From: Plazaster borealis
Taxonomy: Eukaryota > Echinodermata > Asteroidea > Forcipulatida > Labidiasteridae
Direction of reading: 5' to 3'
Length of the DNA stretch: 64,000 bases
NCBI GenBank assembly: GCA_021014325.1
Contig: CM037474.1
Span: 5,683,130-5,747,129 of the forward strand
Below are positions 24,165 to 35,145 of this stretch, piece by piece; positions within the stretch are counted from its first letter, which is position 1; each line of letters starts with the position of its first letter. The notes beneath the pieces are model-generated. The model did no database searches, was not told where the DNA came from, and saw only the letters and a list, made by a program, of their open reading frames with translations. The translations under genes were made by a program, and so were the position numbers.

Positions 24165-25675
24165 AGGGTTTTGGGTAATAACAGGGTTAGGGTTAGGACT
24201 AGGGTTCAGATAAGGGTTAGGGTTAGGGCTACTTAGGGTTAGGGTTAGGATTAGGGTTTAGGGTTAGGGTTGGGGTTCCAGGTCAAAGATTAAGATAGCT
24301 TATAGTTTTGGGGTTGTTAGGGTTAGGGTTGGGATAGGGTTATGGGTTTTAGTGTTCAGGATTGTTAGGGTTTAGGATTAGGATTAGGGTTAGGGTTCAT
24401 GGTAAGGGCAGTTCCTTGCTCTATGGTTAGGGTTAGTATTACGATTAGGGTTTAGAGTTAGGGTTAGGGTAATGGTTTCAGGTCAAGGATTAAGATGGCT
24501 CAGTGTTGGGGTGGGTAGGGTTCAAGGTTAAGATAGGGTTAGGGTTATAGGGTTAGCAGCTGCATGAGGGTTAGGAGGGTTAGGAGCGAATAGGGTTAGG
24601 GTTTGGGTTGGGGTGGGTAGGGTTAGGGTTAGGATAGGGTTAGGGTTATAGGATTAGGATTAGGATTAGGATTAGGGTTTAGGGTTAGGGTTTAGGGTTT
24701 AGGGTTAGGGTACTATGTTAGGGTTTCAGGTCAAGTATTAAAATAGCTCAGGTTGGGGTTGGTATAGGGTTAGGGTTGTGATGGGTTAGGGTTAGGATTA
24801 GGGTTAGGGTAAGAGTGTTAGGGTTAGGATTCAGGATTAGGGTTAGGGTTACGGTTGGATTAGGTAGGGTTCAGGATTAGGGTTAGGGTTGGGTTAGGGT
24901 TAGGGTAACTAGGGTTAGGGTTGGGGTTTCAGTTCAAGGATTAAGAATAAGGGTTTGGGTTATAGGGTTAGCAGCTGCATGAGGGTTAGGAATAGGTTTA
25001 GGGTTAGGGTTTGGGTTGGGGTGGGTAGGGTTAGGGTTAGGATAGGGTTAGGGTTATAGGATTAGGATTATGATTAGGATTAGGGTTTAGGGTTAGGGTT
25101 TAGGGTTTAGGGTTAGGGTACTATGTTAGGGTTTCAGGTCAAGTATTAAAATAGCTCAGGTTGGGGTTGGTATAGGGTTAGGGTTGTGATGGTTTAGGGT
25201 TAGGATTAGGGTTAGGGTTAGGGTTAGGGTTAGGGTTAGGGTTAGGGTTAGGGTTAGGGTTAGGGTTAGGGTTAGGGTTAGGGTTAGGGTTAGGGTTAGG
25301 GTTAGGGTTTGTTTAGGGTTAGGGTTAGGGTTAGGGTTAGGGTTAGGGTTAGGGTTAGGGTTAGGGTTAGGGTTAGGGTTAGGGTTAGGGTTTGTTTAGG
25401 GTTAGGGTTAGGGTTAGGGTTAGGGTTAGGGTTAGGGTTAGGGTTAGGGTTAGGGTTAGGGTTAGGCCAGGCCAGGCCAGGCCAGGCCAGGCCAGGCCAG
25501 GCCAGGCCAGGCCAGGGTTAGGCCAGGCCAGGGTTAGGGTTAGGGTTAGGGTTAGGGTTAGGGTTAGGGTTAGGGTTAGGGTTAGGGTTAGGATTAGGGT
25601 TAGGGTTAGGGTTAGGGTTAGGGTTAGGGTTAGGGTTAGGGTTAGGGTTAAGGGTTAGGGTAAGGGTTAGGGTTG
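24165..25675 (+). repeat. Interstitial telomeric repeat tract (TTAGGG)n
   Basis: About 1.5 kb of TTAGGG-type repeats with the G-rich strand on plus. The left kilobase is degenerate (TTAGGA, TTTAGGG and TTGGGG variants, and non-repeat phrases). From ~25195 to ~25650 the array is nearly pure. The phrase gggtttgtttaggg at ~25307 and ~25390 marks an 83-bp higher-order unit. A stretch with gttagcagctgcatgagg recurs at ~24545 and ~24960, so about 250 bp or more was duplicated at an offset near 415. It lies between the divergent TEX264 and CTSC genes. Confidence 0.95.
25465..25532 (+). repeat. (GGCCA)n array inside the telomeric tract
   Basis: About ten tandem GGCCA pentamers, one TTAGGG-like interruption, then two more pentamers, all embedded in pure TTAGGG repeats. 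The pentamer shares the GG/AGG core with the telomere motif, so it may have grown from a local mutation. Confidence 0.93.
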
Positions 25676-26521
25676 GGATTTCAGTTTCAGGATTAAGGTT
25701 AGTGCCAGAAATAGGTTATCCAAGTTGGAACATCTATAAGCCTCTCCGAAAACGATTTTTGGAGATGCATCTTTTGCAAAACAAAGAAGTAAAAACATGA
25801 ACATTAACATAAAATTACACAAAATAGTTGTCTTGAAGAAAATGGGGGGGTGTTTTTTTTCGGGGGACGTTTTATGTTTTTACACAAGTAGTAGCCTTTG
25901 TAGGCCTACAACATACTATTCTTTTCCAAAAAATACAGAGTAAAGCATGCTAAACAAAACAGCAAAATACACGTTGGCATACGGATGGCGAAGGGTTCGA
26001 TTTCCGATCCCTCCGCACCAGAATGACTTCTTCGAGTCGCCCAAGATCAGGCTCCAATAAATTTAAATGAACTCTGGTATGGTCATAGGACTGAGTAAAC
26101 TTTATGTATGTTTTGCGCAAAAGACTCGAAGGTACAATTTCATGAATTTGCTTTATACCACCATTCTTCACTTATGGCCCGCAGAATTATGTGCTTTACA
26201 GGGCACTGTCAGCACTGAATTCCACGATAAGCAGAGCCATGAAATTGGGCGATTGCTTAGAATGCTAGGTCAAATAGAAATGGAATAATAATAATGTAGT
26301 CTCTACACCAAACAGTCGTTGGAAACAGGTTGTAAAGAGGATCATCACGTGCTTGCTCCTCTGATGATCATGTGACCAATCCCGTGACACACCGTGTGAT
26401 ACTGAATCTAAGGAGGGAATTCCAAGGGTCAAAAAAGTGACCGATAAAGTGCACAAGTCGGCTCGCCTTCAACACCGTCTGCACTGATCTCTGTTATTCT
26501 ACGAATAGTCCTTAACAAATC

Positions 26522-26675
26522 ATGGCGATCTTGAAGCTTGTTTTCCTGTTGGCTTTGCTGCCCATTGTTTTGTGTGACACTCCGGCCAATTGCACCTTTG
26601 AGGACGTGGTCGGGCAGTGGGAGTTTCGAGTCAGCGCTGGCGGAGGAGACAACACACTGAACTGCACAAAACCAG
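26522..26675 (+). CDS. CTSC: CTSC exon 1: signal peptide and exclusion-domain start
   Basis: Encodes residues 1-51. A Leu/Val-rich signal peptide ends at Cys18, followed by Asp19-Thr-Pro-Ala-Asn-Cys. Context around the ATG (aatcATGg) is acceptable. It ends CCAG|gttagt in phase 1. Confidence 0.92.
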
Positions 26676-29600
26676 GTTAGTGTTAAATATCATCATGACA
26701 ACATTAGTCAACGGAGGAAGTCATAAATGAACAGCTCTATACGGTGTCATAATCGCCAATTTCTATAGAAGATTTTTTTATGGCATTTCAGTTCTACTTC
26801 TACTTCGTTACTCGGCAGGATCCATAAGTTAGGACATAAAAGGCCAAGGAACAACTAGTTAAAGTAACGTTACACTAATACAGAACTGGTAATTAAAATT
26901 TTCTTTAAGATCCCAGATTTACATAAAACTTACACGGTCTAATGATGATGATAGTAGAAAACATCCCTAGAAATATTTCTGTCTGAAATGCCATATTTGC
27001 TGAGAAATAAATAAAACTAATTTCCGATTGGAGTTTATCGCTCATGAGCGTTTTATTCATGCATTGTATAACACATGCAAATGTGTAAGTGATTTTTCAC
27101 TATTTTCTTGTGACCCAGATGGGTGATCGATCTCAAACTTCTACAGGTTTGTCAGTTAATGTATATGGTGGAGCATATAAAGTGCTTTACACTGCCAGTA
27201 ACTGTTTTGTTAGCAAAAACCAATTCTGTAATGTTCCTTTAAGTGTCTTGATCAAGGACACAAGTACCTGGGCTGAGATTCGAACCCACATTGTGATGAC
27301 TCAGCCACAACAACTTGAATTCGGTGCGCTAGACCGCTCGGCCTCGACACACTATTCATATTAACAATTCATATTGTTTTCTTTTTTTTTCTTTCAGGGC
27401 CAGTTGATCATGTGGTTAATATTGACCTCAAATTCCCAGACGTTGCAATTGATTTGACTTCTGGCCATAAAGGATTCTGGACGATGATTTATAATCAAGG
27501 ATTTGAAGTTGTCCTCAATGAAAAGAAATATTTTGCATTCTCCAAGTACGATACAGTGGATGGAAACGTGAAGTACGTTCTATTCTATAAAATCATTACA
27601 TATCTTGACAATTGGAAGATTTGTTTTCCCCAGAGATTAAGATGTTAGGAAATTTCACTTGGTTGGGAAACAGCATCACAGTTTTGATTCAAACTTATAG
27701 GGGGCCTCCTGATATGGGTTAGAGGGTAACCCCCCCCCCCCCAATGTACCCATACTTTAATACACTATTTTCCTCTTGTAGGCCCTACAGAAGTACCTCC
27801 CCCCCCTAAAACCTGTAAAGAATTCCTGAGATTCCAAGTACACAATAGGGGGGGGGGGTGGTACCACCATGCCCCATATCGAGCACCAAATGTTCAAACT
27901 TCTTGATTTTGTGTGTGCAAATTACATTCATATTTCTACCTAGTTTGCTGTAACTTAGTGGGACAAATCTCAGAGCGTCATATGATTACATAGATCAAGG
28001 ACAAGAAACTGATATTCCAAAAAATGAAAGTTGTCTCATTTCAGTCCTTTATTTATTTCTCATTGTGTATCATTATAATAGGAATCTATGTGATCAAACC
28101 CAGCCCGGGTGGTCTCACAATACGATGGGAAGCGACTGGGCATGCTATGTGGGCTCAAAAGTTCCCTCCGAAAAGACTCCTGGAAAACCGACCGAGTAAG
28201 TATTGCTTTGTGAATTGGCACACTTTGTTGAAGATTTCAATTATTTTGACACAGTGTTGGTTGAACTCAAAGCTCAAAAAATAGATATGTTCAAAGGTCC
28301 TGTAGGTGCCACCTTCCTGCTGGCAGATTTTGCATAAAGTACAACTAAGACTGCACCCTAACTCAAGGTTGCCCCAAAAATTCAACGATTCTCTAACTAA
28401 GACACTTATTACCCCAAGAATAATAGTCATGTGCCGATACACAAATACTCCCCCAGTCACCTCATGTATACCTTTCCAAAGAAGGACTTGCTCACTCAAC
28501 TGAACTGTTAAGTGCATACAATTAAATGAATATTCAGTGGGCCTAAAACTACTAGCCAATCAGAGCGTGCACCTTCTTAGCAAACACTAAATACACTGGG
28601 GTTTTTAAGAAAAAAGTGGTTTATCTGCAAAATGAAAACTACTAATTAATACAATATGTAATTCACTTGCGGCACTCTTTAAGAAACAGGTTATCGAGCC
28701 ACTTACTGTTTTATTTCACTGTGTTTTAAGAGGATTTGTATGATCAAAAAGTCTCTTCGTTCAACCCCAAATTATTTAAAAAGATTAGATTCATATTAAG
28801 TTTTATTTAAGTTAGAGAACCAATTTCATCGTCTTCTAACTTTAAAGTTTTGGACGTTTGTATTAAAATCCTGTGATAGATTTTGTCTGAAGGCTCTTGC
28901 CACTTTTATTCCACGATTGGAATATTTATTTCATATTGTGCAGTTTTCATTTGATTTTCTGTAGTATTCAATTGTTTCATTTTTCTTCTAAGTAATATTT
29001 GATTTCATCATTTAAAAGGTCGGTATACGTTTGGTAATGACTCTGAAAATGAATGGCAATAAAAACTTACTTGGTAAGAAGTACAGCAGCTTTGGATAGT
29101 ATAATGCATTTTGAGAAACTTTTCACTCGAAGTACTGCCCTTATGGAAAGAGATATCACTTTTTATCCCAAAAAATTTGAATCTGAGAAGCTTACTGCAG
29201 TAAAGCTTCTCAGATTGTGTATTCCAATTGCAGATTATTCTTCCTACGTGGACAAACCACTCCAGATTTTTGGCAATATTTCAAAAATGCTCCCACCTTT
29301 TGAAATGAAATTTTCACAGGTTAGTTTTATGGTATATATCTACAACTATAAACGATTAAAACAAACAGTGGGTTCCAACTACCAAGCGTTTACAATCATT
29401 TTAAATATAAAATTTTAATGATTTTGCAATTTCGTTTACAGAGATTTGTCCAAGCAACTGTTCAAAACAGATTTCGCCTTTATTGAAAAGATCAACGCAG
29501 CCCAGAGTTCTTGGAAAGCTGGAGTTTACCCGGAATATGAGAAGATGACGATCGAGGAAATGCTTCGTAGGAGAGGAGGTCGGGTATCAATGTTGGCCAT

Positions 29601-31761
29601 GTATGTTATCAAGATCCTTAATCATGTTTAGAGAAAAATAACGCTGGGAATGTTGCAAGGTTTGATTGGGGAAACGGTCAAGAACAAAGTTTATGCATTC
29701 CTGGTTTGATTGGCTGCATATTGCGCCTCAGCACCTTGTAAACCATTACATGGTGCTATGCAAAGTAATAGGTCTCATACTTCAACACAAAACTGCACTT
29801 ACCTTGTAGGAAAAATACTGAGCGCTTTGAGACACCCATCGGAGTATAAAGCGCTATATAAGAACTGCATTATTATTATTTTCCAATGAAATGCTAATTT
29901 GTGTACGGTTTGATTCAGTGTGATTATAAGATTTATTACAAATGTTAGTAATTATTTATTTATTTATTTATTTATTACGCATCAGACAGCACAATAAGTG
30001 CCACTAACAGAATGAATAGGAAACGTGAAGAAGTATTCGGTTTTAGATGTGGGAGGAAAACCCCAATGGGAAAAACCCACGCAATCAGATAGGGACTGAA
30101 AACCCCATCCACATGCAATGGTCCGGGTCTGAGTTGGGATTCGAACCGGGGTCCTAAGAGGTGAAAGGTGAGGAAAGAAACCACTGAGCCAAACTTATAC
30201 CAAGTAATGAGACCTCTTGGACTGATAATTTGCTGTTTCAGGAAGCCAAGACCTGCCCCAGTAACGGAAGAAATAAGAAAGATTGCAAGTAACCTGCCAT
30301 CTTCTTTTGATTGGCGTAACGTCAACGGGCAAAATTTTGTATCGCCTGTCAGGAACCAGGGGCAGTGTGGAAGCTGCTACGCATTCGGGTCTCTAGGAAT
30401 GATTGAAGCGCGTCTGCGTATCGCTACTAACAACACCAAGACGACAATTCTATCTACTCAGGATGTTGTGTCTTGCAGTGAATACTCGCAAGGTTGGTGT
30501 TCATTCAACTATTTAGTATAATTCTTTAACCAAGAAATCTTAACTAACGATCATTGAATGTATCCATAAGAAGAGTCAGTGGCGTGTCGTGGCCGAGCGG
30601 TTTAAGAGCACCGGACTCAAGCTCTGGTGCCTCTGATCAGCAGAGTGTGGGTTCGAGTCCTGCTGTTGACACTTGTGTCCTTGAGCAAGATACTTCACCA
30701 TTATTGCTTCGTCCTTCGGATTGGACGTAAAGTTGCAGGTCCCATGTGTTGTGTAATGCTTGTAAAAATAAATCCAATTACACTTATCGCTAAGAGAAGG
30801 GGTTTGCCTCGGTGTTTCTGGCAGTGGTTGCTGAATGCGCCGCAGCACCTTAATAAGGTGCTACATAAATTGGTCTCATAATTAAAAAATTACAAAAACC
30901 TGTCTTAAAAATGTTTCTGTTTGTTTAATAATAATAATAATAATAATACAAGGCATTTATATGGCGCTCTACAAAGAACACAGCGCCTCACATCAACAAC
31001 ATAATTAAATACAATGAAATACAGAAAATGCAGTAAAACAAACAAATCATAAGCTGGGAAATAGGTGAGTTTTGAGTTGGCGCTTGAAGGTCGCAGTAGA
31101 TGTCGCTTCCCTGATAGCACACGGCAGCTTGTTCCACAATTAAAGGGGCAACAAGCTCCTTGAGTACCATATTGGTAGATACATGAGCAATATAAGACTC
31201 TTATTATTATTATTATAATAGTAAATGTAATATAACATATTTTACTAATTAACAGGTTGTGAGGGCGGTTTCCCGTACCTCATCGCTGGAAAGTATGCCG
31301 AGGATTTTGGACTGATTGAAGAATCCTGCACGCCTTACGTTGGACAAGACACTCCCTGCAAGAAAAGCTCTTGCAAGCGTCTCTACGCAACAAACTACGC
31401 GTACGTTGGCGGTTTCTACGGCGGTTGCAACGAGGAACTGATGAGAATTGAGATGGTTAAGAACGGACCAATCTCAGTCTCATTTGAGGTTTACTCCGAT
31501 TTCGAGTCTTATCAGGGCGGTATCTACCACCACGTTACTCTTAAAGATGGCACCCCTGGGTTCAACCCTTTTGAGATTACAAATCATGCCGTCTTGGCAG
31601 TCGGTTACGGCGCAGATCCTTCGACTGGGGAGAAGTTCTGGATTGTGAAGAACAGCTGGGGGGAAAGCTGGGGGGAGAATGGGTACTTCCGTATTCGACG
31701 TGGTACGGATGAATGTTCCCTGGAGAGCATTGCCGTCAAGTCGTTCCCAATTTCACCATAA
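26522..31761 (+). CDS. CTSC: Cathepsin C / dipeptidyl peptidase 1 (6 exons)
   Basis: Lysosomal papain-family cysteine protease that removes dipeptides from protein N termini. Exons are 26522-26675, 27398-27572, 28082-28195, 29442-29600, 30242-30492 and 31256-31761. They total 1359 bases, giving 452 residues plus TAA, against 463 in human. Residues 1-18 form a signal peptide. Asp19 begins the exclusion domain (DTPANCT), and in human this Asp holds the substrate amino group. A propeptide follows, then the papain fold: oxyanion Gln240, catalytic Cys246 in QCGSCYAF, His395 in [11 protein letters not shown] and Asn417 in VKNSWG. The exclusion domain separates this from ordinary cathepsins. Exon 4 was ended at gtatgt (29601) because only that phase joins exon 5 in frame. 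No frame break or missing catalytic residue is seen. Confidence 0.95.
26858..27242. mobile_element. Family D-like copy in CTSC intron 1
   Basis: Inverted relative to the 19.8-kb copy and very similar to it (ctcatgagcgataaactcca / tggagtttatcgctcatgag). Confidence 0.82.
27235..27365 (-). repeat. tRNA-like SINE head fragment in CTSC intron 1
   Basis: The minus strand reads GTGTCGAGGCCGAGCGGTCT (A box) and GGGTTCGAATCTC-like (B box), then a short body. It abuts the inverted-repeat element ending at 27242. Confidence 0.6.
27398..27572 (+). CDS. CTSC: CTSC exon 2: exclusion domain
   Basis: Contains [18 protein letters not shown], close to human IYNQGFEIVLNDYKWFAF. The acceptor is ctttcag. The donor gtacgt at 27573 leaves AA, completed by G from exon 3. 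Confidence 0.92.
28082..28195 (+). CDS. CTSC: CTSC exon 3: end of exclusion domain
   Basis: Encodes [12 protein letters not shown] and DWACYVG, matching human YCNETMTGW and NWACFTG. The acceptor ataatag lacks a strong pyrimidine tract, but phase and homology support it. The donor is gtaag. Confidence 0.87.
29014..29406. mobile_element. Family B copy in CTSC intron 3
   Basis: Same interior as the 4.2-kb copy (acttggtaagaagtacagca, tgtattccaattgcagatta). It ends ~35 bases before the exon 4 acceptor. Confidence 0.8.
29442..29600 (+). CDS. CTSC: CTSC exon 4: propeptide region
   Basis: Encodes residues ~148-200 with [17 protein letters not shown] and MLRRRGG, like human INAIQKSWTATTYMEYE and MIRRSGG. 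The 3' end is set at gtatgt. A nearer GT at 29584 would break the frame with the good acceptor of exon 5. Confidence 0.85.
29680..29885 (+). repeat. SINE tail fragment in CTSC intron 4
   Basis: Shares ttgattggctgcatattgcg and caccttgtaaaccattacat with the 55-kb copies and ends in attattatt. Confidence 0.68.
29960..30195 (-). repeat. Second-family SINE copy in CTSC intron 4
   Basis: Inverted relative to CTSC. B box read as attcgaaccggggtccta. The end abuts about 45 bases upstream of the exon 5 acceptor, and the intron keeps its own tttcag. Confidence 0.72.
30242..30492 (+). CDS. CTSC: CTSC exon 5: catalytic cysteine exon
   Basis: Carries [11 protein letters not shown], the DWRN start of the mature heavy chain and [11 protein letters not shown] with oxyanion Gln240 and nucleophile Cys246. 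It ends CAAG|gttggt. A SINE copy abuts about 45 bases upstream. Confidence 0.94.
30581..30890 (+). repeat. tRNA-Leu-derived SINE in CTSC intron 5
   Basis: Starts with a tRNA-like head: GTGGCCGAGCGGTTTAAG (A box), ACTCAAG anticodon loop (CAA), and GGGTTCGAGTCC (B box). A body with the phrase gcttcgtccttcgg and a tail (gcaccttaataaggtgctac, then AT-rich) follow. It is a full-length representative of a family seen at least six more times. Confidence 0.8.
30927..31172. repeat. Probable dispersed repeat in CTSC intron 5
   Basis: An AAT microsatellite is followed by a segment with tggcgctctacaaagaacac and cacggcagcttgttccac. The layout, with an AAT run at one end, is like the truncated element ends at 51.48 and 61.26 kb. 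The family was not identified. Confidence 0.4.
31256..31761 (+). CDS. CTSC: CTSC exon 6: His/Asn catalytic exon
   Basis: Final exon with [26 protein letters not shown], His395 and Asn417. The end [17 protein letters not shown] is nearly identical to the human C terminus. The acceptor is attaacag and the stop is TAA at 31759-31761. Confidence 0.95.
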
Positions 31762-31801
31762 AGAATTAATCATTTGCTAAACATCAGAGATTAATAATAA
31801 T

Positions 31802-31807
31802 AATTAA
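31802..31807 (+). promoter_or_regulatory. Possible variant poly(A) signal of CTSC
   Basis: ATTAAA about 40 bases after the CTSC stop. It is a common variant hexamer, but the sequence is AT-rich and chance occurrence is likely. Confidence 0.25.
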
Positions 31808-31814
31808 AAGTAAA

Positions 31815-32098
31815 GTCTGTCTTGAGCCAATATGGCTCATCAGGCTGGTGTTTATACCGGTTTCATTGGCATTAAATGACTGATTATATTTCTATTCCCC
31901 CTGGACAGGATGCCAGTCCATTGAAGATTACTCCCCAGCCGGTATCCATTTTGTACTCCTGGGTGGAGAGAAGCAATTATGATAAAGTGCCCTGCTCAAG
32001 TACACAAGTGTCATGACTGGCCAGGCCAGGATTCAAACCCAGTTTCTGTAAACTACAGCTCTAGACTGCTCGGCCACGACACCGCACAATAATAATAA
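31815..32098 (-). repeat. tRNA-like SINE copy downstream of CTSC
   Basis: The minus strand reads GTGTCGTGGCCGAGCAGTCT and a degraded B box. The body contains the gatgccagtccattgaagat phrase (plus). Starting ~55 bases after the CTSC stop, it may lie in the 3' UTR. Confidence 0.6.
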
Positions 32099-32124
32099 TG
32101 ATATTGATGATAATAATTTGCCGG

Positions 32125-32312
32125 TTCTTTTACAGTGGTTTATCACACCCGAGGGCGTCTCAAAGCACTCATGATTTTGTCTACAAGGCATGCAGAGCAT
32201 TGTTCAAAATATAAGACCACTTTATTTACATAGCACCATGTAACGTTTACAAACTGCTGTGTTGCAATCTGCAGCCAACCGTTTAAAAAAACACAGGGGC
32301 AAACTCCTTCTC
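32125..32312 (-). repeat. SINE tail fragment, inverted
   Basis: The reverse complement carries gaaggagtttgcccctgtg and the caccatgtaa-type phrases of the SINE tail. Confidence 0.62.
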
Positions 32313-32630
32313 TTAAAGGGACACGTTGCCTTGGATCGGACGAGTTGGTCTAAAAAAAGCGTTTGAAACCGTTTGTTATAAAATGCATATGGTTAGAAAG
32401 ACGTTATAAAAGTGGAATACAATGATCCACACAATTATGCCTCGAAATTGCGTGGTTTTCCTTTTACTTTGCGAACAAACACGGTCGGCCATTTTGTGGA
32501 GTCAAAATGTTGACTCCACAAAATGGCCTACTTTTAAAACATCTTTCTAACTGTATGAATTTTATAACAAACAGTTACAAATGCTTTTTATAGACCAACT
32601 CGCCCGATCCAAGGCAACGTGTCCCTTTAA
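32313..32630. mobile_element. ~318-bp inverted-repeat element
   Basis: ttaaagggacacgttgcctt ggatcgg at the left is an exact inverted copy of the right end. The inner arms continue, including a perfect gtggagtcaa-type palindrome in the centre. Confidence 0.85.
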
Positions 32631-32957
32631 CGATAAGTGTACTGTGTTTTTAACGCCAACCCCCCCCCCAAAAAAAACCAACCCAAAAACCCCAAAACCC
32701 TGTGCATTATATAAGACCAGTATAAACCGCTTTACGTCCCATCGGAATGTAGTGATGATTATGAATGTAGTATTGAATTTGAATGGAATTGTACAACTCG
32801 GTTTTTCTCACTGCCAATCTAGTTATTATGTGTGCCTTATATCAGTACTAATAGTACAGAAAACATTTAAATTGTTTGCTTGTGACTACTCTCATAGTGT
32901 CAGATAATTCTTAAGATTGAGAATTTTGGTTATTTTCACCCCAATTTTTGCTTATGT

Positions 32958-33541
32958 ATACACCAATCCGGGAGCGCAAGTGCTGGGCGCTGCGCGCGCC
33001 ATGCTGCGGTGTACATAGTGCCTATTTTTGTGCACAAAGACACGAGAAAATCGTTTCCCTTTTCTCTTTTTATGGGAATTGAATGTCTTACTCGACAATC
33101 TATGCAATTTCCCTGACATGGCTGCATGATATAACGATGTACTACATTCTTGATAAATTTTTAAAATTAAGCAGAAAGTAAAATACTGAAATTCTGACAA
33201 AATACCTTGCCGATGCAACGCATTAAACTATGCGACTATGCAGTTTCTGCGACTATGCAGTTTCCGCGTCTATGACCCTTAAACTCGCCTAAGACATGCA
33301 CCGTTTTCAGGATGATTCGGTTTCAATTTAGTTGCAAGTATTTGTGGTCAGTGATCTACATTGGTATAGCATGATGTCCTGTCAAGGAAATTGTGTAAGT
33401 CGTTGAGGAAAACATCTATATTCCATAGAGAGTGAAAAGGAACATGATTTCCTCATGTCTTTGTGCATAATCTGGGCACTGACGACACTGCAGCAGTGGC
33501 GCGCGGTGCCCAACACTTGCGCGCCCGGATTGGTGTATAGT
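32958..33541. mobile_element. ~580-bp element with ~100-bp imperfect inverted ends
   Basis: Left tatacaccaatccgggagcg and caagtgctgggc, then tgcacaaagacacgag, are mirrored by catgtctttgtgcataatct, gcccaacacttgcgcgcccg and gattggtgtata on the right. Confidence 0.8.
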
Positions 33542-33916
33542 ATCAACATATCTTTGTAGATTTACAATGACATTTTTGCTAGTGCTTTCATTTTTTATTA
33601 TCTTTTTTATTTTGCTCTTAACCAAAAGATTCTGAAATAAAACCTTTTCAAAATTCAATTTTTTTACTTTTTGTACTCTTGAGAACATCATATCAATAAA
33701 GTTTTGCATTGAAATCATATTGTTTGATGGACATTTTATTTTGAGTTACAAACATTTAATAGGACTTCATTCCGTCTTACCTCAAGTGCTTCATGGATCG
33801 GGTAAACAAAGAAATAAAGCAATATTCTAAATCCAAACTAAAACTTGGAAAGCATTGGCCTAAGGCAAAACCCATGTTAAGATTATTTATCCTGATGCAA
33901 TTTTTGCATTACCCTC

Positions 33917-34296
33917 TTTTAAAGGCACTGAACACGTTTGGTAATTGTCAAAGACCAGTGTTCTCATTTGGTGTATCCCAACATATGCATAAAATAACAA
34001 GCCTGTGAAAATTTGGGCTCAATTGGTCATCGAAGTTGCAAGAAAATGATGAAAGAAAAAACACCCTTGTTGTACAAATTTGTGTGCTTTCAGATAGGAA
34101 TAAAAGGCTTCTTGCAAGAAGTCTTTTATTATTTTAGAGAGAAATTACCTCTTTCTCAAAAACTACGTTACTTCAGAGGGAGTCGTTTCTCACAATGTTT
34201 TATACTATCAACAGCTCTCCGTTGCTCGTTACCAAGTAACTTTTTATGTTAATATATATTTTGAGTAATTACCAAACGTTTACAGTGTCTTTAAAG
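33917..34296. mobile_element. Family A copy, inverted
   Basis: The ends taaaggcactgaacacgttt and accaaacgtttacagtgtct are inverted repeats. The interior is the reverse complement of the 7.27-kb copy. Confidence 0.82.
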
Positions 34297-34363
34297 CAAT
34301 TTACGTGGGACCAAAATTGTCCCAAAAATGTTTGAATACGCGCGAGACTTGCACTGTCTCTAC

Positions 34364-34530
34364 TGTCTCAGGTTCCCATTTATACACCTGGGTTAAGAGA
34401 AACAATTATGGTTGAGTGCCTTGCTCAAGGACACTAGTGTCATGACCAGGATTCGAACCCACACTCTGATGATTCAAACATCAGAACTCAAGTCCGATGC
34501 AGTAGACTGCTCGGTCATGACACACTATGA
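34364..34530 (-). repeat. tRNA-like SINE fragment
   Basis: The minus strand reads GTGTCATGACCGAGCAGTCT and GGGTTCGAATCCTGG. The body is shared with the copy at 31.8 kb. Confidence 0.6.
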
Positions 34531-35145
34531 GGTATTCTACTCTAAAACGTAGGGTTCGAATCCCATCCAAGTAGCATGTGTGTTTTTATCTGCATGACCT
34601 GGGGAGGGGAGGGGGGGAGCACCGCCAATTGACAATCAAAAGAAATGTCAAAATAAAACAGTGTTTGATATGTCATGTCGATATTGTAATTTTTCATACA
34701 TACCGAATGCATTATATAAATATTTAATTCATTTCAGAAAAAAAAAAAAAAAATCAACACATTTTATACTCTGCAAGAAACTACGGCTAATCAAGAGAAT
34801 ACAGATAAACAGGAAATTCAAATTGTTGGTCCTTCCCCTCTAGAAAAACAAAGCAACACAAAACACTGAGTTCTTGTGATTGATCACGTGCAGCTCATAT
34901 ACTAACTGTACATATATTTACACACTTAATATAATTTTTGTAAAAGGCAAATCTATTTAATATGTATTAATTGATTGCACATGTAAAGCTAACCCTAGAA
35001 CACTACAAACAAATATAAAGAGTTATAAGATGAAATATCTTCCTATTAATATAGAAAAGTGCATTCTTTCTTCCAATGTTTTTTTCTGCCAGTATGCCAT
35101 TTAATGAGTTAAATTAGAACAAAGTATGGCACAGTGTCTTGCTTG
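34531..35145. other. AT-rich intergenic stretch
   Basis: No gene seen. Contains a poly-A run near 34740 and leads into the 44-bp array. Confidence 0.5.

Noticed and set aside
25309..25658. ORFs translating as RVRVRV / GLGLGL
   Set aside because: Translation of TTAGGG repeats, not a gene.
29584..29600. CTSC exon 4 ending at the earlier GT (29584)
   Set aside because: It leaves phase 0, which cannot join the strong exon 5 acceptor in frame. The gtatgt at 29601 does.
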